From Bacteroidales bacterium (GTDB lineage: Bacteria > Bacteroidota > Bacteroidia > Bacteroidales > P3): a DNA stretch of 49,940 nt. The notes under the pieces were generated by a model. The model did no database searches, was not told the DNA's origin, and saw only the letters and a program-made list of their open reading frames with translations. The translations under genes and the position numbers were made by a program. The stretch lies in NCBI GenBank assembly GCA_024400665.1, contig JAKSML010000010.1:1-49940 (forward strand), given 5' to 3'. Positions 42,390 through 49,940 of this stretch are shown here, one piece after another; positions within the stretch are counted from its first letter, which is position 1, and each line of letters starts with the position of its first letter.

Positions 42390-43745
42390 TCACAACACCT
42401 CTTCGAGTTTCCACATCTGGGTGCCGTTGGAGCCTTTGAGGAGGATGGTGGCGTGGGAGAGGGGGTGCTGCGTGAAGTGGGCTTTGGCGTCGTCGGAGGT
42501 GGCAAACCACAGGAGGTTGGCGGCGGTCTTGGCGGCGAACTCGAACTCGGGGCCTACGAGGACCACCTGGGCGAGGTTGGCGGCGAGGAGGCGCTGGACG
42601 ATGGCTTCGTGCTCGTGGCGGCTGTCGGCGCCGAGCTCGCGCATATTGCCGAGCATGGCCACCTTGTTGTCGCGCTGGAGGGCTTCGAAGTTGTCGAGGG
42701 CCACCTTCATGCTGGAGGGGTTGGCGTTGTAGCAGTCGAGGAAGAGGACGTTGCGGGCGGTCTCCTTGTACTGCGAGCGCTTGTTGGCGGGCTCGTACTG
42801 CTCGATGGCCTCTTTGATGTCCCAAAGTTCGACGCGGAAGTGACGGCCCACGGCGGCGGCGGCCATGGCGTTGTCGAAGTTGTAGTTGCCGAGGAGCTGC
42901 GACTGGATGCTATAGACGTTGTCGCCCTCTTCGAGATAGAACTTCATGTAGGGGTCGGAGCCGACGAGATGCCCGCGTGTGGAATTGAGAATTGAGAGTT
43001 GAGAGTTGAGAATCTGGCAGGAGCCGTCGTGGCCGTAGGTGATGATGGTGGGCCTTGGCTCGTTCAGCGCTTCCAATTGCTTCATGAGTATCTCGTTGTC
43101 GGCGTTGACGAAGATGGTGCCGCCCACGCTGGCGAGGTGGCGGTAGAGGGCAGTCTTGGTCTGGATGACGCCTTCGAAGCTGCCGAAGCCTTCGAGGTGG
43201 GCGCGGCCCACGTTGGTGATGAGGCCGAAGGTGGGCTGGGCAATCTTGCAGAGGTCGGCAATCTCGCCGGGGTGGTTGGCACCCATCTCCACGATGGCGA
43301 TCTCCGTGTTGGCGGGGATGGAGAGGAGGGTGAGGGGCACGCCGAGGTGGTTGTTGTAGTTGCCCTGCGTGGCGTGGGTGCGGTAGCGGCGGGAGAGGAC
43401 GGCGTTGACGAGCTCCTTGGTGGTGGTCTTGCCGTTGGTGCCGGTGATGCCAATCACGGGGATGGAGAGCTGGCGGCGGTGGTGGGTGGCGAGCTCTTGG
43501 AGCGTTGCGAGGACGTCGGGCACCACGATGCAGCGGTCGTCAACCTTGTACTGAGGGTCGCTGATGATGCAGAGGGCTGCGCCCTGTTCGAGCGCCTGGG
43601 GTGCGAAGGCGTTGCCGTCGAATTTTTCGCCTTTGAAGGCAAAGAAGAGGCAGCCGGGCGTGATGGCACGCGAGTCTGTCGTGACAGTGCGGGACTGCAA
43701 ATATGTCTTATAAATTTCTTCAATCATGTCAGCAATAACGGCCAC
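42390..43745 (-). CDS. murF: UDP-MurNAc-tripeptide:D-Ala-D-Ala ligase
   Basis: 451 residues with the Mur ligase layout. The N-terminal domain has VTTDSRAITPGCLFFAFKGEKFDG (UDP-sugar binding), the central domain the P-loop GITGTNGKTTTKELV (~100-113) and IVEMGANHPGEI, and the C-terminal domain DCYNANPSSMKVALDNF. It adds D-Ala-D-Ala to the peptidoglycan precursor. Residues 244-256 (QILNSQLSILNST) are translated from a dispersed intergenic repeat inserted in frame. The start may be ATG 43727 rather than 43745. Transcribed alone on the minus strand, divergent from dnaK. Confidence 0.95.
   Translation of the reverse strand: MAVIADMIEEIYKTYLQSRTVTTDSRAITPGCLFFAFKGEKFDGNAFAPQALEQGAALCIISDPQYKVDDRCIVVPDVLATLQELATHHRRQLSIPVIGITGTNGKTTTKELVNAVLSRRYRTHATQGNYNNHLGVPLTLLSIPANTEIAIVEMGANHPGEIADLCKIAQPTFGLITNVGRAHLEGFGSFEGVIQTKTALYRHLASVGGTIFVNADNEILMKQLEALNEPRPTIITYGHDGSCQILNSQLSILNSTRGHLVGSDPYMKFYLEEGDNVYSIQSQLLGNYNFDNAMAAAAVGRHFRVELWDIKEAIEQYEPANKRSQYKETARNVLFLDCYNANPSSMKVALDNFEALQRDNKVAMLGNMRELGADSRHEHEAIVQRLLAANLAQVVLVGPEFEFAAKTAANLLWFATSDDAKAHFTQHPLSHATILLKGSNGTQMWKLEEVL
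42978..43016. repeat. Intergenic-type repeat inserted in frame within murF
   Basis: 39 bases made of GAATTGAGAATTGAGAGTTGAGAG words, like the repeats between genes at 9.3, 10.6, 18.1 and 20.3 kb. It adds 13 residues and keeps the reading frame. Confidence 0.8.
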
Positions 43746-43942
43746 TGTGTCGCTTTATTGTGTCATGATTATGACAAAATGTCAGTTTTTGGCATAAAAA
43801 AAGGCTTTGGCATTGTTTTTGCAGATAAAAAAGATTGTGAGATTAGAAGGCGAGAAGATTGAGCGGCTCGCAATCCTGCCAATCGGGAAGTCTCCTAATC
43901 GGACAAATAAAAATAGAATAATAAATAAAAAAAAGAAATAAA

Positions 43943-45874
<1,932 letters not shown>

Positions 45875-45877
<3 letters not shown>

Positions 45878-45970
45878 AGCTCCAGTGGAGCTTTACGATA
45901 GCGAAGCGGAGAAGAGCCCCTCGCGGGCTCACGCCGCCAGGCGTTCCCCAAAAGTCCCTCACTTTTGGGG
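45875..45970. repeat. Two hairpins after dnaK
   Basis: TAAAGCTCCA with TGGAGCTTTA (45875-45895) overlaps the dnaK stop codon. CCCCAAAAGT with ACTTTTGGGG (45946-45970) is a 10-bp perfect stem. Neither has a strong T tract. Confidence 0.7.
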
Positions 45971-46005
45971 GCAACAACAGACAAGGACACATAATCCACA
46001 TAACA

Positions 46006-46040
46006 AAAGGGAGTCTCGATTGCGAGGCTCCCTTTCTTTA
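46006..46040 (+). terminator. Terminator downstream of dnaK
   Basis: AAAGGGAGTCTCG pairs with CGAGGCTCCCTTT (one G-T pair) around ATTG, followed by CTTTATTG. It is the last clear hairpin after dnaK and may serve as its terminator. Confidence 0.8.
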
Positions 46041-46074
46041 TTGTGTGTAGTGGCGGACAGATGCCGCGGCGGGG

Positions 46075-46141
46075 TCAGTTCTTGGGGATGAGGATGTAGG
46101 GGAGGCCGGGGAGGGCTTCGTCGGTGGGTTTGACGGGGAGG
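46075..46141 (-). pseudogene. Orphan copy of the 3' end of the 49.7 kb gene
   Basis: 67 bases match 48713-48779 with one difference and end at the same stop codon. They would encode LPVKPTDEALPGLPYILIPKN; the intact gene has KLTDE where both orphan copies have KPTDE. No upstream coding part is present. Confidence 0.85.
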
Positions 46142-46151
46142 CCTTCACGTT

Positions 46152-46174
46152 GGCTCGGATTTATAATCCGAGCC
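46152..46174. repeat. Palindrome GGCTCGGATT TAT AATCCGAGCC
   Basis: A 10-bp perfect stem with a 3-base loop. It belongs to the GGATT...AATCC palindrome type seen in the 133-bp repeats next to it. Confidence 0.8.
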
Positions 46175-46189
46175 TGTCTAATATAAGGA

Positions 46190-46322
46190 TTTTTAATCCG
46201 CAAACATATCATACATTATTTATAATGAATTATTTAATGCGGATTGCAAATCCTTATATTTATATGTGTCGGATTGCAAATCCGACACAACGCCCCGACC
46301 TCAGAACATCCCCAAGGACGGA
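46190..46322. repeat. 133-bp palindromic repeat, copy a
   Basis: Identical to 46995-47127 except for one base. It contains the perfect stem GTGTCGGATT/AATCCGACAC and a larger arm pair AATCCGC/GCGGATT, and ends CATCCCCAAGGACGGA. This is the REP-like GGATT..AATCC family common between Bacteroidetes genes. Confidence 0.92.
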
Positions 46323-46334
46323 AAGTGAATGGGT

Positions 46335-46937
46335 TTACGGATTAATAAAAAAACTTGATATAGAAACGTCCTTTAGCGTGTATCTTTGACTGAACGCATA
46401 ATCAATCTCGGTGGTTGGAGCCACATATCCAAACTTTTTTCTCCAATCTACTGTGATAGGGACTCCGCCAATGCCATGACCCTCAAACATGGTCTCCCCA
46501 CGCATAGAGTAAATCCCTAAAAATTCCCCAACAATGCCACATCCGTTTTCACAACCATCCGCCATAAAAAAAAACATATCTCCATCTTTTTGAACCGACA
46601 TCCCAAGTACAGGAATTGATTTGTATTTGATAAATTTACCATTCGTGGTATAGGCATATTTAGATGGGGATTTAATATAGTGCCAGTGTTTTAGTTTTCC
46701 ATTGCGGTAAACCTCAATTCGTTGATTCCTAACTACAGGGTAAGAGTAGACCTTCAATGTTTCATTCCACTTTAATGTATCTTTATAAACAATTGTCACC
46801 AAACGCATAAGGGTATTTTCATATTCTATAGTGGCGTATATAGTATCATACAAATTCCCACTCGAAAAACCAACTTGTGCCGAAACATTAATTGAGAAAA
46901 GAAAAAGACAAATTCCAGAAAAAACAAATTTCTTCAT
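46335..46937 (-). CDS. Secreted protein of unknown function (cassette cargo)
   Basis: 200 residues. The signal peptide is MKKFVFSGICLFLFSINVSAQ. The mature part is beta-rich (YDTIYATIEYENTLMRLVTIVY, RNQRIEVYRNGKLKHWHYI) with two cysteines in DGCENGCGIVGEF. The C-terminus repeats polar strands and ends SSFFINP. No family recognised. It sits between the two full copies of the 133-bp repeat and is AT-rich, unlike the GC-rich gene heading the array. Its spacing and repeats suggest a mobile cargo gene. Confidence 0.65.
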   Translation of the reverse strand: MKKFVFSGICLFLFSINVSAQVGFSSGNLYDTIYATIEYENTLMRLVTIVYKDTLKWNETLKVYSYPVVRNQRIEVYRNGKLKHWHYIKSPSKYAYTTNGKFIKYKSIPVLGMSVQKDGDMFFFMADGCENGCGIVGEFLGIYSMRGETMFEGHGIGGVPITVDWRKKFGYVAPTTEIDYAFSQRYTLKDVSISSFFINP

Positions 46938-46994
46938 ACCTCTATTAACTTACCAATTGGGGTCGCTATCATTGAAATGCCAGAAAGTTCTTGG

Positions 46995-47127
46995 TTTTTA
47001 ATCCGCAAACATATCATACATTATTTATAATGAATTATTTAATGCGGATTGCAAATCCTTATATTTATATGTGTCGGATTGCAAATCCGACACAACGCCC
47101 CGCCCTCAGAACATCCCCAAGGACGGA
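46995..47127. repeat. 133-bp palindromic repeat, copy b
   Basis: Second full copy of the element at 46190-46322 (one base difference), between two cargo genes. Confidence 0.92.
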
Positions 47128-47146
47128 TGTTTCATAATGCTATTTA

Positions 47147-47560
47147 TTATTTGTTAAAAGCCTTGTCAATATACATGGAGAGTTCTCGGTCAATCGTCCG
47201 AGGCCCATAGAAATAACCTTTGACTCCTTGTCTGTGCAACTCGTCCATTGTCAATAGATCGGAATTTGTCTCTGAGACGAGTTCCATGCGAAAATATCTG
47301 TTATACTCCATTCCTTTCTTTAATTCTGCCTCATCACTCCAAAACTTCTTGTCTATTTTGGCTTTACTGGAAGGAATGTCGGTTGCAATGACATTCATCT
47401 TGTAGCGGATGCGCATTTCAGGCTTGGTGCAATAGATGTAAACAACATCGCCAACTTCGAAATTTGCCGACTGTTTCCAATCCACTTCATTGTTGTATTT
47501 CGACAAGAACTTGGCAAGGTCAAACTTGCTACTGTTAGATGGTATTATCCAATTGTTCAT
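47147..47560 (-). CDS. EVE/PUA-like domain protein (cassette cargo)
   Basis: 137 residues, cytoplasmic. MNNWIIPSNSSKFDLAKFL, then DWKQSANFEVGDVVYIYCTKPEMRIRYKMNV, matches the general pattern of EVE-like PUA-fold domains. In these a Trp near the start and the VGDxVYIY strand line the base-binding pocket; many bind modified bases in RNA or DNA and occur with restriction or toxin genes. The match is by eye and could be another beta-barrel fold. It follows an orphan gene tail and a 115-bp promoter-bearing insert. Confidence 0.6.
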   Translation of the reverse strand: MNNWIIPSNSSKFDLAKFLSKYNNEVDWKQSANFEVGDVVYIYCTKPEMRIRYKMNVIATDIPSSKAKIDKKFWSDEAELKKGMEYNRYFRMELVSETNSDLLTMDELHRQGVKGYFYGPRTIDRELSMYIDKAFNK

Positions 47561-47612
47561 ATCATGCAGTTTTAGGTAGGCTCTAAAAATTAAGGTGGGT
47601 TCTATAAATTCA

Positions 47613-47727
47613 TTTTTTAGCCTCCTGAATGGGCAGAACCCGTTAACCCATCATTCAGCTGGAATGTTCACTGGACATTCTCGTATTCGTGCTGCAAAGT
47701 TACACTTTTTTTCTCATTTAGAACATA
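47613..47727. other. 115-bp promoter-bearing segment splitting the duplicated gene tail
   Basis: In the intact gene the tail AAGAAC is followed by TGAATTTATAGAACCCACC. In this copy the tail ends CCCCAAGAA, then about 115 bases of new sequence intervene before TGAATTTATAGAACCCACC resumes. The insert carries TAACTTTG on the minus strand, a promoter -7 match aimed at the EVE-like gene, plus small inverted repeats (GAATGT...ACATTC, GAATGGG...CCCAT). Confidence 0.6.
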
Positions 47728-47786
47728 TTCTTGGGGATGAGGATGTAGGGGAGGCCGGGGAGGGCTTCGTCGGTGGGTTTGACGGG
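47728..47786 (-). pseudogene. Orphan copy of the 3' end of the 49.7 kb gene (second)
   Basis: 59 bases match the end of the intact gene and carry the KPTDE variant. The copy is joined directly at 47787 to a partial 133-bp repeat. Confidence 0.85.
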
Positions 47787-47835
47787 TTGCAAATCCGACA
47801 CAACGCCCCGCCCTCAGAACATCCCCAAGGACGGA
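47787..47835. repeat. Partial 133-bp repeat, copy c (49 bp)
   Basis: Matches the last 49 bases of the 133-bp element and is fused to the orphan tail at 47786/47787. The palindrome is broken in the middle. Confidence 0.85.
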
Positions 47836-47846
47836 ATTTCCGTCCG

Positions 47847-48287
47847 TTACTCGTTCATTATATCGAAATATCCAGAGGCTCCATCGCGAGTTACAACCTT
47901 GTAAAAATGTTCTCCCTCGGTCGTAATAAAATTCTCGTCAGGATGAATCCAAAGCGTCCGCTGCCCTGATGGTGCATAATTATCCCATGGATGTATAACC
48001 CAGATGCGTTTCCATATTCCTAATGGCGACTTTTCATAAAGGCTGACACAGCAATGTCCATCCAAAACATGAATGTTGTCCAGTTGAAAGAATTTCGCCG
48101 CAGTCAAGAAGTATGTGCCATCGTTGTGAGATGTCACGTCATTAGTTGTGATATAGACGGAGTCGTTTTCATAAACAAAAAGGAAGAGCGTATCATTGGT
48201 TGTATTGCGGTTTCCCAGAAAACTCTGTGCCGAAGCGGTGGCGACAACGGCGAGGAGGACCGTACATATAAACACTTTTTTCTTCAT
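47847..48287 (-). CDS. Secreted protein of unknown function (cassette cargo)
   Basis: 146 residues. The signal peptide is MKKKVFICTVLLAVVATASAQ. The mature ~125 residues are beta-rich with NDTLFLFVYENDSVYITTND, HVLDGHCCVSLYEKSPLG and RTLWIHPDENFITTEGEHFYK. No family recognised. It follows the CPCC gene by ~100 bases containing a hairpin and ends just before the fused repeat and orphan tail. Confidence 0.65.
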   Translation of the reverse strand: MKKKVFICTVLLAVVATASAQSFLGNRNTTNDTLFLFVYENDSVYITTNDVTSHNDGTYFLTAAKFFQLDNIHVLDGHCCVSLYEKSPLGIWKRIWVIHPWDNYAPSGQRTLWIHPDENFITTEGEHFYKVVTRDGASGYFDIMNE

Positions 48288-48313
48288 ATTCTAAATTATT
48301 AAAAGTTAATCAC

Positions 48314-48355
48314 TGAAACAAACGCCGTCCTTGCGGACGGCAGCCGTTTGTTTCA
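48314..48355. terminator. Hairpin between cargo genes
   Basis: TGAAACAAACG pairs exactly with CGTTTGTTTCA, enclosing CCGTCC/GGACGG. It lies 30 bases after the CPCC gene stop, so it probably ends that transcript (minus strand). Confidence 0.65.
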
Positions 48356-48385
48356 TCGCGGCCTCAAAATGGACTGTTTCTCCAT

Positions 48386-48688
48386 CTATCTGTTTACAAC
48401 ATATCGTGATTTGGCCTTTGATAATTTTGCATCGGAAAGTTGTTTCTCCATCAACTGCCTGTCCCAGTTATTTGGTTCTTCATCTTTATCCCTCCAGTGG
48501 AAACCACTGGCAATCCATTTTTCCCGATAGTTTGCATATGAAAGTCCTGCAGATTCGTCGTGATATCCAAATTCATACCCACAACAAGGGCAGATTTCAT
48601 ATGTGGGATATCCATATTTAGTAAATGGACCTTCTTCTAAGTTGGGGAAACCGCAGACGGGACATATCTTTGAACTATCCATAATCAT
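48386..48688 (-). CDS. CPCC-type cysteine-rich protein
   Basis: 100 residues starting MIMDSSKICPVCGFPNLEEGP. Two CxxC pairs (CPVC and CPCC in YEICPCCGYEFGYHDES) form a zinc-ribbon-like module, followed by helices with W and E/K-rich end (ANYREKWIASGFHWRDKDEEP). This is the CPCC cysteine-rich family, small cytoplasmic proteins often found beside immunity genes in toxin loci; no activity is known to me. It starts 25 bases after the stop of the GC-rich gene, the first cargo of the array. Confidence 0.75.
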   Translation of the reverse strand: MIMDSSKICPVCGFPNLEEGPFTKYGYPTYEICPCCGYEFGYHDESAGLSYANYREKWIASGFHWRDKDEEPNNWDRQLMEKQLSDAKLSKAKSRYVVNR

Positions 48689-48712
48689 CAGTTTAAGGTG
48701 GGTTCTATAAAT

Positions 48713-49705
48713 TCAGTTCTTGGGGATGAGGATGTAGGGGAGGCCGGGGAGGGCTTCGTCGGTGAGTTTGACGGGGAGGTCGCTGCCGGCTGGGGCGACG
48801 TAGAGGCCGCCGGCCTTGAGGGCGCGTTCGTCGGCGGAGGTGATGCGGCCGTCCGTGGCGGCGAGGTCCTTGGGGTTGGCGGCGGCGAGCTTCTCCCAGG
48901 TCCAGTGGGCGCTGACGGCGTAGAGGCGGTTGCCCACGATGTCGCTCTTGACGCTGACGCGGCGGTTGTTGCGGCGGCGGTCTTCGGAGAGCTGGCGGCT
49001 GTACTCCTGCTCTTCGGTGATGCCGACGATGAGTTTCTCGAAGCGGCGCGGGTCGTCATCGACCACGGCGAGCGAGTTGAGCATCAGCACCATGTCGCGG
49101 TAGGCGGCATCGGTCTTGAGGCGTGTGGCCTTGAGGTCGATGTCGGCCGCGGAGCCGCGTTCGTCGTTGCGTGTGGAGATGAGGTCGCGGAGCTTGTTGG
49201 TGGTCTCCATCATCTGGTCGATGGCTTCGCTGATGGACAGCTCGCGGGCGGCGGCCACCTGCGCGGGGTCGGCGCTGTAGATGCCGTGCCACTGGAAGAG
49301 GGCGGTGTTCTCCACGTCGTAGGCCATGGCGGTGTCGAGCTTGTACAGCTCGATGGAGGGCTGCAGGGCGAGGGCGGCCTGCTGCTTGGCGGGGAAGACG
49401 GCGAGCTTGGCCGAGGCGCTGACGGTCGTCTTCACGAAGCGCAGCAGGTCGTCGCGCTCCTGGTCCAGCTCGGCGATGCGAGCGGTGAGGGCGTTCTTCT
49501 GCGAGACGAGGTAGGCGCGGTCCTCCTCCTCGCGTGCGATGTAGAAGGCGTCGGCCCAGGGCTTCAGCTTGACGGGGATGGGGGTGCCGTTGTCGAAAAA
49601 CGCCTTGACGCGCTTCTCGGCCTCAGTCATGAAACCGATGTGAATGTCGTTCTGCCATAGTAGGAAACCGACATAGGGGACTTGTTTAACATCTGATAGT
49701 GTCAT
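48713..49705 (-). CDS. Large helical protein of unknown function, parent of the orphan tails
   Basis: 330 residues with no signal peptide or membrane helix, largely helical: KNALTARIAELDQERDDLLRFVKTTVSA, MMETTNKLRDLISTRNDERG, RNNRRVSVKSDIVGNRLYAV. The compact end is EALPGLPYILIPKN. The helical pattern with RDxLLxFVK and WTWEKL might be related to DUF6261 of Bacteroidetes, but I cannot confirm it. Very GC-rich (Ala, Arg) compared with its cargo neighbours. Its last ~60 bases are copied twice downstream, at 46075 and 47728. Confidence 0.7.
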   Translation of the reverse strand: MTLSDVKQVPYVGFLLWQNDIHIGFMTEAEKRVKAFFDNGTPIPVKLKPWADAFYIAREEEDRAYLVSQKNALTARIAELDQERDDLLRFVKTTVSASAKLAVFPAKQQAALALQPSIELYKLDTAMAYDVENTALFQWHGIYSADPAQVAAARELSISEAIDQMMETTNKLRDLISTRNDERGSAADIDLKATRLKTDAAYRDMVLMLNSLAVVDDDPRRFEKLIVGITEEQEYSRQLSEDRRRNNRRVSVKSDIVGNRLYAVSAHWTWEKLAAANPKDLAATDGRITSADERALKAGGLYVAPAGSDLPVKLTDEALPGLPYILIPKN

Positions 49706-49816
49706 AATGATAAAATTTTATTGAATATATCCGATAACGCAGCTTTCGCCTCGTTATTGTGTGCTTTTGTGAAATTTTGGCCAGACACTGCTGCCAAAAC
49801 GCCTTAGAAAAGCCTC

Positions 49817-49940
49817 GAAAAGGCCTTAGCGAGCCTCAAAAAAATTCTGGCAGCCTCGGCAAGGCCTTAGCGAGCCTCAAAAAAATTCTGGCAGCCTCGA
49901 AAAGGCCTTAGCGAGCCTCAAAAAAATTCTGGCAGCCTCG
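49817..49940. repeat. Tandem repeat, 41-bp unit, three copies
   Basis: Copies at 49817-49857, 49858-49898 and 49899-49939 each read GGCCTTAGCGAGCCTC then a run of A and TTCTGGCAGCCTC. The array reaches the window edge. The core TGGCAGCCTC also occurs in the 42-bp repeats at 23008. No gene is seen in 49706-49940. Confidence 0.92.

Noticed and set aside
43746-43942. CIRCE or sigma-32-like heat-shock control before dnaK
   Set aside because: No inverted repeat of the CIRCE type seen, and the closest -7 match (near 43815) lacks the TA.
46075-48779. Integron with attC sites
   Set aside because: No integrase gene in the window and no clear attC core pair; the repeated tails are coding sequence of one gene.

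Overview
The window reads as a chromosomal segment of a Bacteroidota, order Bacteroidales, most likely a Prevotella-like gut or oral lineage. The basis is the repeated Bacteroidetes promoter hexamer set (TAnnTTTG, e.g. TATCTTTG, followed by C) just upstream of many genes, the near absence of strong Shine-Dalgarno sites, type B ribosomal protein L31, DUF4919, DUF5106-type thioredoxin and HU/SPOR proteins, a type IX secretion-style C-terminal domain, and many beta-barrel and lipoprotein genes. No rRNA, CRISPR array, transposase, integrase or plasmid origin was seen; one tRNA (Pro, GGG) is present.

Layout. 0.1-7.6 kb: membrane acyltransferase, rpmE type B, DUF481 barrel, AraC regulator, a lipoprotein with a long structured leader, two barrel proteins, two back-to-back tandem-repeat arrays (42 bp then 41 bp units) and a small AraC-type regulator. 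7.9-16.2 kb: GH29 alpha-L-fucosidase, then on the minus strand a cation/proton antiporter, a C-terminal processing protease and an O-antigen-ligase-like protein joined by ATGA overlaps, followed by an M16 peptidase. 16.6-26.9 kb: thioredoxin-like protein, Dcp peptidase, PspC peptide, two tandem DUF4919 paralogues, glmM (minus), an OxyR-like regulator with altered cysteines, and a secreted T9SS-type protein. 27.4-37.7 kb: housekeeping run on the plus strand (deoxynucleoside kinase, kdsB, HU/SPOR protein, trmB, yebC, rsmI, mgtC, lon, PD40 lipoprotein-like protein). 37.8-38.9 kb: tRNA-Pro and a coiled-coil barrel protein.

Two accessory regions stand out. At 38.99-41.23 kb (minus strand) seven small AT-rich genes form a tight operon: several short membrane proteins plus a membrane-anchored J-domain protein. 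Its promoter is followed by a long leader able to fold in two mutually exclusive ways, one of them a terminator. At 46.07-49.70 kb a GC-rich gene of unknown function is followed by four small AT-rich cargo genes (a CPCC cysteine-rich protein, two secreted proteins and an EVE/PUA-like protein) interleaved with orphan copies of the last ~60 bp of that gene and with 133-bp palindromic repeats, a cassette-like arrangement resembling immunity or toxin-tail arrays. Between them lie murF, carrying an in-frame piece of a dispersed intergenic repeat, and dnaK, with an unusual cysteine-bearing tail.

Intergenic DNA is unusually repeat-rich. Tandem or direct repeats of 41-42 bp occur at 6.5-7.0, 7.7-7.9, 23.0, 42.0 and 49.8 kb, alongside GTCGAA-type repeats, TGTGAATAGTGAATTG-type repeats and several long near-perfect hairpins. 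A 16-bp triple repeat inside the O-antigen-ligase-like gene could support phase variation. All functional names come from sequence features readable by eye; no database search was run.
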